The position numbers and the translations under genes were made by a program. This document shows positions 33,725 through 45,500 of a stretch of DNA of 64,000 nucleotides, one piece after another. This DNA comes from Daphnia pulex. Lineage: Eukaryota; Arthropoda; Branchiopoda; Diplostraca; Daphniidae. The stretch is taken from contig NC_060020.1 of the NCBI RefSeq assembly GCF_021134715.1, forward strand, positions 1,984,001 through 2,048,000. The letters run 5' to 3'. Below the pieces are notes generated by a model, which saw only the letters and a list, made by a program, of their open reading frames with translations, searched no databases and was not told where the DNA came from. How positions within the stretch are numbered: the stretch's first letter is position 1; the number at the start of each line of letters is the position of its first letter.

Positions 33725-34932
33725 TAGAACTTTAGTTGTCTACCTTGGAAAAGCTTGCTAGCTGTAGGTTCCTTTGCAACGTTTTTTCTGAAGGATTGTG
33801 TAGTTAACTTTAACTTCTGTCATTTTTGTTTTTGTCATTTGAGATGCTTGTGTCCTTGATAGTAATTGAGTTTTTTGTTGTGATTAACAGTCTGGGAAAG
33901 TCTGAGCTTCGTCGTTGCTGCCAATGTACACATGGATTTAATGCAGCCAGGTGTTCCTCTTGCTACCTGTACTGCTGTGTGTTTCGTCAAATGAAGAAAC
34001 ATGAACAACTGAAGTAATTATTTCAATCAACCTTCTATTGTCTGGCGGTAACAAAAAGCTCGCTAACTGACAATGAGAGATGTTTAGCTGTACTTGTGTC
34101 ATTTTTTCTATCGTCGCATGAGAATTCATTGCTTGATAGTAACAAATTTTTTTTTAAAGCAGGATTAACATAACATATTCGTTGTTGCAGTCTACATCAC
34201 ACATTTTGTTTTTGTTTGAACAATAGCTATCAGATATTGTTTTCCAAATATTTGGTATAACTAAAACCACATAAAGTGACATTTATTCATCTTTTCATTG
34301 ACTGATTGACAGCATTTCCATTGATGCTGAAAATTAATTCATTTCATTATGGTTACAGGTTTATCGTGTTTGTTCGCGTTGTTGCTGTCCGCTGTGGTAC
34401 GTTGTTTCAGCCTCTGCTGGTGATAGATCTTTCTGCATCAAATTCAGTTAGCCGTTCCTTGGTGCTGGACTGCTGGTGTCGTGGTACCGAAATCGCATCA
34501 TTATTTTGTTAAATTGTCATCGTGACTGCAGTTTACCGTTAATAAGTTAAGAAGCAACAAAAACAAATATGGGATGTTTATGTCAACAAATAATAAACAT
34601 GTTTTCGGGATTGGGAAAGGAAAGTGGAGAATGTTGGAGAGGGGGAGGATATTTCAAGTTTGGATAAAAAATCAGTTAATCTATAACCCTACAAATGTTG
34701 CCCTACCAATTAATCTCCAAACCCCACAAACATATACCTTCCAATCCTTCAAACCCCGAAAACATACACCACTAACCCTTAAATTTATACCCTTAACCCT
34801 ATAAACCAATGTTAAACCTTAACCATGTAATATCTGTAATAAATAAAAATAAATATATTATATGAACCAATTTTTTTATTTTCTTGTTAAAATGTTCAAA
34901 AAATTCAATAAACAGAGCGTCCGGTTCAAGAC

Positions 34933-35389
34933 GTTTTTCTTCTGTACGAGTTAAACGCAACCCGCCACCACCGCTGCGGCAATGAGACAAAAAGCGGTGG
35001 TTTAGTTTTGCGGAAATCTGCGTCAGTCAAGTTACAAATTTTTCAAACTCAACAACTTCTGTCGAATTTTGCATCTAATCTACTGGTGCAAATAGCGATC
35101 CTATGTGATTGGTAGTTAAGAAGATGGTTGTTTAAAAAACATACAATGGTGAGTTTTTTTGGCTACACAGAACACCCCATTGTTTGTTTTTTAAACAACC
35201 ATTTTCTTAACTACCAAACACATGATGGAATCGCGATTTGCACTAATAGACTAGATGCAAAATTTTACGTGAGTTGTTGAATTAGAAAAATTTGTAACTT
35301 GACTGACGGAGATTTGCGCAAATAATAAACCATGGCTTTTTGTTTCATTGGGTAGTGGGTTGCTTTGTTTAACTCGCACATGCTGTTAT
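34933..35389. repeat. Foldback repeat, mirror copy
   Basis: Mirror image of 30430-30886, with the same diverged inverted halves. Confidence 0.75.
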
Positions 35390-38095
35390 AGGACATGTCT
35401 ACGGCCCCCAGAGATATTTATCTGGACCGAGAAGAAGAGAGAAGTACGAGGCAAGTTTTTCCGGGGAGATGTAGTCATACTAGGCTTCCGGGTTAGACTC
35501 ATGACCCTCCAAAAGTTTTCGTCGGATCATGCGCCTTCCAAGTCCCCGTTCGACCAGAGCCCTCCCCTCCTCCTGGTTTCACAGCGGGTGAGTGACCACC
35601 GGCGGGCGTTGGTTAGTGGTTAGTTAGGGAAACGGGGCCACAGAAAAGAAGGGAGCCCAGATATGCACTTGTAATTGAACCTAACTACACAATTTATCAG
35701 TCTTGGATTACAGCATTCTCTCGTCGGTTTTCACCAGTGGATGAAGTCCATGACAAGTAGCGAAGGAATACCCTGTAAGCAGAATGAACATTTATTTGGA
35801 TGGCAATAATATTCAAGCAATATTGTAGCGACAGAATAAGCAATACCTTAAATAAAGATGGCCCGCTTAAGAAAGTAAAAAGGGAGATTCAAGGGTAGCA
35901 GCCAACAGGTTAGTAAACAAGGAACCTTGTTGACTTTATTGAAAGGACATGACTAAATTTAGAGTTTAGAACCTGTAAATAAAAAAATAAAAAAAAAATC
36001 AACTTGTTTATCATTTCTGTCATCAATGTGCTTGACGTCTATGATCTAAAAGAATAAACAATTATCAGTATACACTCAAAAGCGTCTCTTAAACATTAGA
36101 TAGACATAAGTGGAGATCAATACTTTAAATACATATTAGACTGCAACGGAAAAAGTTCAGTGACATGATAAGTGAACCTACACATGAAAACACCAATCAG
36201 TTATCCAATCTTCTCTCGAGAAAAAGAAATGAGAGATTGGTCTATGCTGGGGTTGGTGATCTAGCAAGTCCAATACAAACAGCAGATAATTATGACTCCT
36301 AATAAAAGACGAGAAGAATACATGTTTCAGCAATACATGAAATGGATAAAGCTAGTGTTGGTTGTTACCTGTATAATTTCGATGGCACATTCAGTAGAAT
36401 ACTATGATTTTGAACATAATAGTTGACGGTAGGCAGTAGGCTGTATTACGGCCACGACCCTTTCACGTTAACTCCTATAAGTTGATGAGAAACATTCAGG
36501 TTATCCAACATATACACGGAATAGAACACATCACCGACAAGTTAGAGACGAAATCACTCGAATTTACCTATGAATTCATTGGTAATTGTCAAAGAAAGGA
36601 TAGCTTAACTTTTGACAGCAAACTGCCATTCCATAACACAATGAACACGCCATCTATTTGACATTTTTGACACGTCTCAAAACTCAGTATTTGAAGGACT
36701 AGTCTTAAGATACTCACAAAACTTGAAAAAAGCATTTTTGTTAGCTAAAATCTAGCATTCAATCCTTAGAATTGTACAGAGAACAAAGTTCACTTGCTAC
36801 TTTCATGCAAATTTTCCGGAAGTATACCGGAAGTAAGCGATAGCGCCTTAACCATTGAGCTGCCGACCAAATAAACCAAATATTCGTGATCTCCATGAAA
36901 TTTGGGGTCGATTAGGTGTGATTTCAACGAAATCCAAAATTTGGCCAAAATCGAGAATTTTCCTGAACTATAGTTCAGGAAAATTCTTGAAACCGGAAGT
37001 ACGCGTACGTAAAAAAAAAAACATGAACTTTACCACAAATTTGACGAGGATCACGAATATGTGGTTCTTTTGTGCGTCAGATGAATATTTACTTAACTAC
37101 TGACAGAAATGAGAAAACCGGAAGTAGAAAAAAAGCACATTATTATTAAAAACTAACAAGTGAGCTTTGTTGCTGAAACAGAAACTGACAGCCATCACCC
37201 AAAATTTCCTTGTGGTAGCAGCGAGAAATTTCTTGAGAGGTGTGCAAAGTTAACGAAACTAAACTGAGCGGAAAATGATCAAAGGCTTTGCCGTCTAGCG
37301 CCAGGAAAAAGAAACGTTTACATGAAAACAATGTCCGCTCTAGCTCGTTTACACTTACTTGAAAAAAATAAAAATTAAAGGCAAGTAACTTTGATACTCA
37401 CGTAATATTTTCTCCAAGTTACATGGTGACTTGCGACTTTTTTTTGGGTTGAGTTAACACTTAGTTTTTTAGTTAGCACTCACTTAAACTGTGTGAACTT
37501 TAAATACGCGGAAGTAGTCGGCATGACCCACTAATTAGGTTTAGCAATACTTAATCTGCTAAAACATTTTAAAATATTCACCTTAACAGTTAACACTGCA
37601 TCGAAACGTGAAAGACAAACGGCACAGAAGACCACTAAGCACAGTTAGCAATATAGGGAATGGCAGCCATTGTTGTTTAACTGTTGTTGTTGTTAAACTG
37701 CACTGGCACCTAGTGGGGGATTTCTGGACCTTTCTTTCCTCCAATCCGAAGTTAAGTGTTAAAAAAATCGGTTTGAAAATATTGTGCTTATAGTCTGAAT
37801 GTGAGTTGCATCGGTCCGTACACACAATGTGCTCCTAATCACGTTCACCGCTTACCTTCTCCATATATCATTTCGCAGAAATCGTCTCAAACAGCAGTCA
37901 CCTATTCATCATGTTGGTATACGTATACTATAAAATTTCTTAGTTAAATTAAGTCAGCTTGAACAAAAGAAAACTTGAGTGATTTTACTAACTGTACGAT
38001 ATTAAGAAACTTGTATTTTCGCATCAATTACGAAATTAGTTGTGTTGAATTTCAGGATTATCCACTATATTCTTTAATTACAAAGCGAATTTAAT

Positions 38096-39506
38096 TCAAA
38101 AGCGAATTGGTCTACATTGGTTTGTAGCTTTGATGAATTTGTAAGAAGGTCCGCAGCTAGCTGGCACACGGTTGCTACCGCATTGTCCAGTAGCTCGCAA
38201 GAAATCATTTGGTCGGCAACCGAAAGCAGGACTGACAGGCTTACTAACGTCACGTATGGGTCTACTAGGACTGAAGAAGATATTATTACATAAATTTAAA
38301 TTATCAAGCGTCCTTAAATGTTTGCTAAAATGCGTGCATAAATAACTTACACCAAAGGATTTGCACACTTGAAATTATTTCCGTTTCGACCGCCAGGTTG
38401 ACAAGGATTTAGGAGAGATGTTGGAATTCTACTTGTCTGTTGGAATATCCCAAAAGTATTGATACCTTGTCTTCGTTTTCTTGATAACCGTTGTGCACAT
38501 AAAAACGTATTACTTTTGTTATTCTTTGTTTTTATGGGTTCGTTTGCGGCCCGATCAAAGACATCATCTAAAATTGCATTCTCTTCCGGAGAAGAAAAGT
38601 AAGGCGTTCTAGGGTCATCCATGTCAGCACACTCTCCCTGACAGTGAAAGATGTTGTAACCAAAAAGTTCAGAAGGTGAGCAAGGTCCACGAGTGCCTAA
38701 CCCATAGCAGTATCCATATTCATCGCCGTTGTCATCGTTACTTATTCTTGATTGTTTAACTGGGACCAATTGCAGGAGGCAGTCCTGATATCTATCAACA
38801 AGTTGACAAGTGTTGGGGAAACACTCTAATTTACCAGATGAACTAACGGATACAACCTGATTGGTTGGACACGGCCCTTAAAAAAAATGATAAAAGAAAA
38901 TTAATTAACAAATAATTTGGGAAAATTGGCGTTTACTGCACCTTGAGTAAATAAAGGAACGCAATCGTCTTCTTCCGATGGGAATGGATATTGCCCAATA
39001 GGACAATCACAAATTGGATCTCCGTAAGCCGAGTAATAAAGACGCCTACCTCCGCGACACTCTTTAGTATCGTAAACATCGTGACAAAGACCATCTCGAC
39101 CGACGAACACTTTTTCTCTGCCACAAAGGCGAGGAGTGCATATTCCCTAAAAGTCACGTTTGATAAAATACAAATAAACTATTAATTCTAAAAAGAATTA
39201 AAATCCCACCTCGTAAGTATACGGGTCGACCGTAATCCAAAATAACACATTCTCACAAGGTCCTTTCTTCAGAAGTGAATAACAGTATCCATCGCCCTTA
39301 AATCGGACAGAATAGTCTCCACAGCCATCATCAGGATAAGAAGAATTAGACGCTTTTCCATTTTGTGGAACTTTTGCACCACTAAGCGGAGGATAATTCT
39401 CACACGAATTGTCGGCCGTACTGGAGACATCACTAGAATAGGTTGGGGCGTTGTTTGCCAATACCAGTGGGACAGCAGCTGCAAATATTATGGCTGAAGC
39501 AAACAT
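38096..39506 (-). CDS. Secreted cysteine-rich protein, right copy
   Basis: Mirror of the left gene, with exons at 39210-39506, 38942-39146, 38351-38876 and 38096-38270. All splice sites and the 400-aa frame are intact. The only amino-acid difference noticed is residue 251: Val on the left, Ala here. The signal peptide, GYCY...GPC modules and RKRR site are the same. The noncoding segment just before the ATG is present, but upstream homology ends at 39771. Therefore the TATA box and the first noncoding exon of the left copy are missing and inverted segment B lies there instead. The copy can only be expressed from another promoter. An intact frame without the original promoter fits a recent duplication or ongoing gene conversion. 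Confidence 0.85.
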
Positions 39507-39772
39507 TTCCTTAAATGCTTCGTGTTCTTATAACAAGAACGGGTTTGTCCGGGGCTTTCCCTAGACTCTTTGTTATGGCGAAACAAACTCTGTCTTTGTT
39601 TAATTAACTGCAATCTTTCTATGAAAAAATTAATAAATAAATAAAAATAAATAAATAAAATACATTTCATTGCGTCGAAATAATTTAGCCTTAGAAATAT
39701 TATAACTTAAACTGTTTTTTTGTTTTTTTTAATTAGAATAATTTGTAATACCGTGCTTGATGAGTGAAGAGC

Positions 39773-41210
39773 AAGCTAATTCGGTTTTTATTGGAGATAA
39801 CGTAGAGTCGTAGATAATGCACCTGGCTTATTCGTTATCACAAAAGATAAAGTCCATAAAGACAGTTTTATTAGCTTAGAAAATAGAAATTTGTACAAAT
39901 TCAATTACCTAGAATACAGTCACTAAACATTTTCCAACAATATGATTCACTTTTTCTTTGTTTGATGTTTTGGATTTGGATGTGAATAATTCAGCTTGAT
40001 CTGTCCAGCGTTATTCTTCCACCAACATTGCAGCTGAAAACTCATGTAACTTTTTAGATATGTTCTTCTCCATTGGGATGTTCTTTTTAGAGAGTCAACA
40101 ATTGGAAAATAGGACAGGACAAGACTCCTTCACCATACTTGTTGGGGTAAGGTCCAGACTCAACAATATTCTTCTGTGTTGTATCTTTTAGTAAGAGACG
40201 TCACCATCCGTCTTCTGTTTTCTTTTTTTTATCTCCGACAATTTTGACATTCTTCAATTGACAGGTCTTCCAGCCCTTACCTATGTGGTAAAATATGAAT
40301 ATTTAATTAAAAAACCAGACTCTAATGTATTGTTATGTGGTCTATGATTAAAGAAATACAATTAATAAGCTCTAATTAAATTTTGAATGTGATGGCTGGC
40401 TCATCTTCTTCTTGGTTTACCTCAACTATACAAACAACTAATTTTAGCTCACCTAACCAATGTGATTACTGGTACTTACGCTAAAGTAGTTTTGGACTTT
40501 GTAAAGACAGGTCTGTGTCAAAAATTCCCTTTCCCTGCATAATGTGTGCATAATCTGTTAATTAATAAATGAAAATTTAGTAAACTAACCAACATCCAAC
40601 AGAAAAACTTGCTGTTTTCTCAACATTTTGTTAATGCACTTTGTACCCAAACCAACAGAATATAATCTTAAAAAATTAATTTACTCTTTGTCTATGTCCG
40701 TTTTTTTATATTCTTTCCATTTCACATCGTCTTAACAACAAATATTTCATAGAATAGTCATAAAGAAATCAACTCAAGTTTCTTTTCTTCGGTCTTAACC
40801 ATTTTAACCAACCAACAAGTTCAATAAAGCACGCCACGCGGAAATAAGTCAATAAGGCAGACGACAACAAGCAATCATGATTCGATAGAGCAGTTCAAAA
40901 TTCCACTACTAGGTGGCCAATAAAGAAATAATTATGGCGGCTTTTTCAAAATGGTGCTAATTTGTAATGACAAATAAAAATACATCAATTTGGGTTGTGA
41001 GGTTCCCGTAGGAAATATATACTTATGACGTAAAATATAAGAAAGAAAAAGATATAAACTATACATATTTGAATCCCACGACGGTGAAATGGTGAAACCC
41101 CACGACGCAATTTTAAATCTAATCACTAGAATACGGAACGCCAAATGACCCCCTAAAATAATAGCACTCGACTAGTGCTATTTATTTTAGAAATCCCTTG
41201 AATAATATAC
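39773..41210 (-). repeat. Segment B, right copy (inverted)
   Basis: Reverse complement of 8223-9630 with scattered substitutions and indels. It abuts the right palindrome arm on its inner side. Its outer end carries the hairpin at 41153-41190. No gene is supported. Confidence 0.9.
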
Positions 41211-41218
41211 AACTGGGT

Positions 41219-41233
41219 GGCGCCATCTAGTGG
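41219..41233 (-). promoter_or_regulatory. CTCF-like insulator motif
   Basis: The minus strand reads CCACTAGATGGCGCC, which fits the conserved CTCF core CCASYAGRKGGC at every position. It lies in the 24-bp gap between segment B and segment A. The left counterpart (just before 6875) reads ...CTGCCAGCGAG and has lost the core, if it ever had it. Confidence 0.55.
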
Positions 41234-41234
41234 T

Positions 41235-42573
41235 TTTTTCCGGTTGTTACGGGAAACGGCCTGAATGTAATGTGCGTTGCAACGATTTTAATTGGCTGTT
41301 CTCAATAATCTCGTGGTGGTACTGAAGTCCGTTCTCACCGCAGAATAATTCAGCAAAAAGAATCAAATAAAATAAAAAGGATGGCAACCTGTCTGCGTAT
41401 ATTGATTACCCGGTCGTCAACGACGAATGAGGTAGGCAGATTCGTTCAAAAAGACTCGCATGATAGCCGCACTCTTCTTCCTCTTTTGAAACTCTCCGTC
41501 TTCTCTGTGATGGCCTTGCGTTGAAAGTATCAACGAATTCAATCAAACAGCGTGAAAGGACTGTTTATCACCGTTTTCTCATCTCGGACGTGAGAGTGAT
41601 AGAGCAACATGACGAACATCCATTAGACAAAGTTTCTTTACAATGTCATCCTTTTCCTCCTCGTTCATTATCGTCGTGTAGCGATAAATATGGAGGAGGT
41701 GGTGGTGGGGGTTGAATCGAATGGGAATGGGGGAAAAATAGTCTTCCGTTTGAACCGAGAAAAAGATCCTTAAACAGATTCCGGCCAGCGTATATAATTT
41801 CGGTCAAATGCTATGGCTGGGGGAAGAACAAATTCCGGAACTGCCGTGTCATCGTTTCAACATAACATATTACGCACCGTCCAAGAGGCGAAGAAAAATA
41901 TTTCACGGTCTCGACATTTCCAAGTTTTCCTGTCGTTGTTGATTTTTTAATGTTTATTATTTAGTTAATGTCTCTTATTTTGGCATATGAACGGATGTCA
42001 CTCGTTTTCCCATGCAGACCGCACACACAACAATACAGTCACGAAAAAATTTATACGGCCAAAAAGTGACACACACGATTAAATTGAAAACGCGAGCAGA
42101 TTTTCATTCACCTTGGAGAGAAAGCCGTTAGCTCATATTGAATTGAATTCTACTGTTAAAAAAAGGAATAGGAAATTACGGAGCCAAAGAAAAACTTTCC
42201 CAGGCCGGCCGACAACAATTACATATACACATCAGGGTCACAAAGAAGAAGATGCGGCCGCCGCCGCCGCTCCGTGCCTCGTTGATCTTGATATTCAAAA
42301 TATTACTGTGCATTACTATATGTATACTATCTACGTGATGCTACTGGTCGATGACGTCCAAAAAAGAAATCGTTACGGTACATCTTCCATTTCTGATTCT
42401 TAACGCTTGACTGGATTCAATTCGACTCACGTCAAACCTTTTCAGACATATCCTCCCACTGGAATAAAATAAGAAATATAGAAGTCTCAAGGGTGCCTTC
42501 AAAAAAAGAGATAGTCTCTCAACTGAATGGGCGACGCGTTCTCACTCGGTTACTGTTTCCTTCAGCAGCACGT
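41235..42573 (+). repeat. Segment A, right copy
   Basis: Direct repeat of 6875-8220, about 99% identical by eye. It continues without a visible break into the upstream flank of atonal, so this may be the original copy. Confidence 0.9.
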
Positions 42574-45500
42574 CGCTTTTGTCATCAGCCAAGAACTTTT
42601 TTTTTATGGTCATTTCAAAAGAACGGTCATATCGGCTATACTTTTTTGGTATGGTTGCATAGTAATTCGAGTAGTAGTTCAACTTTGTATAATATTTAAG
42701 ATTTTTTACTTTTAAAAAGAAATGAATCCATTCATTCTCCGTGCTTTCGGTGATACTTGCATACGAATGTGAATGGTCTTTACTAATTAGTCTACTACTT
42801 GTTGATTGAAATCCCTATACACACAAGAATGTTGATAGAGTCTGGACCAGATGAATTCGTCATCAGAGATAATCTGCGTTATGTCCTGTGTGGGCCGTGG
42901 GCGTTTGAAACAACAACAGGGACATAAAATTCTGTCACGCGCGCCACAAATGCTCCGAGCTTTAGTTCTATGCGCGGCGCGGTACTATACCGTCGATAAA
43001 ATAAGAATAAGCTTTTCAAGGCATGTGTTATATAATAAGAATAAGCCCGCAAAACCCGATCATGTTTTCTTTTTTTTTCGAATAAAAGGCAAACAGTTGT
43101 ACGGCATTTTTATTAAAGTGAAACGCGGCTGTCCGTCACTCCATCGTTTGCAGGTATAAAATGTAGGCTACTACTATGCAATCCCGGAGAAGATGCGATA
43201 AATTTTTTTTTGCGACTCTCTATTAAAATATAATTTATACACGATTTTCTCTTTTGTCTTTTATCCATCCAAAAAAACCGACACGTCGCACGGTAAAATC
43301 ATGGCCAGGCAAGAGGAACATGACTTTTGAGTTGATTCGAATTCAGTGAGCCCCGAAAATTTGTTGAGTGGATAAAAAAATAAATAAATAAATAAGAAGC
43401 GTTAAAGCTACGGGTATAGAAATTATGTTGAATGAGTCGTGCCTTTTTTCCTTCCCCCTTTTTCTGTTTACTACACACGTTCGACATGGTAACTGACTCG
43501 CTATTCACGGCAGCGGAACTCGGAGCCAAATTGTGAACGAGGTCGTGAAATACTCGAAATAAACTACCGCGGCGTATGAATGGAGGAGACGGAGGACGGC
43601 ATCGATCCAAACGGAAGTACAGCTGTATCGATATGGATATCAGCAATATTGACGCAAAAAAGAAAAAGCCAAAGAAAAATGTTGTTTTTGGTATTTGTTT
43701 TGTAAATATAGCCTGGAATTCGTTTGTGCTATTTAGAAAATTTTGTACATCGTAGTTTCGCCTATAATGATATCGGTTCGGTATCACACACGCTGTTATC
43801 GCATTTACTTACATAATTTAAAGACGTTTTTTTTTAAAGCAAAACGTCAAGAGACCTTTGAAGCGAAGAGGAAAAAATTCGATTAAATTGGATCTGATTA
43901 AGAGGACGATCGATCGATATCGTTTATTATCCGGAATGTTTATAGTTTGATTCGATATATCTCAAAAGCAGTTTCACGTTAGAAATAGCTGTTGGTATAA
44001 AATGCCATTCATGTTGTTTTCTCGAGTGAAACATGCATTGTTTTAGGGTATTATCAAAACATTGGGGGTCACACTTCATCGCAGGAAAACGATATCGCAT
44101 TATGCCAAAAAATCAGATTCCCGAACAGGAGAAAGAGAACGTCTTGGTGGCGGGGAGTGAACCGCACACAGACATATAAGACAGATAGACTCAATAAGTA
44201 TGCAGATTATTTAACATATGCCACATAGACATTTATGAAATGGGCAAAAAAAAAATTAATCGCGTATATAAATACATTTGATAACGAAATACAAACGTTT
44301 GTTATTCATTTGACTTCTATCAAAACGGGATTATAATAAAAGCAGCTAGGGGAAAAAAAGTAGCGAAATTGTATTTGCCATTTTCGTCTAGAATAGAAGA
44401 ATCTGCCGTATAGCTCGCACAGAGGACGAACTTTATTTGCTTGAAACGCAATCGTTAATGAGATGCAACGAAACGAGAAGGACATTGCACTTGGCTGCCA
44501 CCAGCGCGACACCCATTCAGGTGATACGCATAGAGTCGCGGTAAATAGAGGACTGTCTTTATGGGCGACATTGTGTTGTGTGTATATATGGCTAAGATGG
44601 TGTGTACGAAAAAGAAAAAAAAAATAGCAATTGCCGATTTCGCTCGCCTGGTGAGATCGCGTTTCGCCTCAACGATTGGAAAAAGAAAATAATAAAAGAA
44701 TCCCAGATACTAAAAACAGATGCCGAATTGTTGCTGCTGCTGCTGGTGGTCGGTATATTATTGTGAGACTAGACCTATTTTGTCCGCCTCTCTCTCTCTC
44801 TTTCCTCTTATGTAATATATGGAAGGCCGGAAAAAAAAATAAACTTATTGTTTTTCAACAATCCATGAAACTGATGGGATAGTCTTTGGGTGGTCGAGAC
44901 CAGAAAAAAAAAGAAGATTAGCCATCAAAATCATCATATCGTTTGATTTTCGGAATATGTGTTGTGTACACAGAAACCGTTGGCGGGGGTTTATCGACCG
45001 CAAGATGAGTCAACTCTATCTAGTTAATAAATTGCGGCGATTTCGGTACTATCCTATATTTTCTGTTTGTGGATGGACGAGAATAGAAAGGGCCGTGTGC
45101 ATGCAAAAGTATGTTGATGAGTTGGATAAATATAACCAAAGTAGCGAGATAGACACACAGGCCGAAGAAGGGAAATAGATGTAGAGCCTACTGCCTACTA
45201 CACCAATAAATGTGTATTCTCGATGATGATGTCGACAAAGAGATGAACCAACGTGATCTCGGAATAGTTTGATGTATACCGGCGTGACCGCAACGTGCCG
45301 GGTCCCTTATACTTATTTCCGAGTGTATGATTCAATCGTCCTTGGGTGGTCAAACTCATCAGCCGTCGATGTGCCGTTGAACAACAGTCAACCGCACGAG
45401 TCGATTGTACTCGAATGTCACCGTACCGTGTCGGTGGTGCCGGGCTTCGTTTCTTGGTCGTTTCATTTGTGCTGCGCCGAGTTCCAAAAGAAAAACCACG

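Larger units (their letters stand above)
33725..39771 (-). repeat. Right arm of the giant palindrome
   Basis: Reverse complement of 26051-32094. Its outer end stops 1-2 bases before inverted segment B (39773). It carries the mirror foldback (34933-35389) and the mirror gene copy. Between 33725 and 38095 no additional gene is supported. Confidence 0.95.

Noticed and set aside
8223-41210. Maverick/Polinton giant transposon
   Set aside because: Terminal inverted repeats fit loosely, but no DNA polymerase B, integrase, capsid or protease ORF is present.
6875-42573. Pure assembly artefact
   Set aside because: Possible, but the copies differ by substitutions and indels, the palindrome has a unique spacer, and the LTR insertion has a clean target duplication; kept as real with a caveat.
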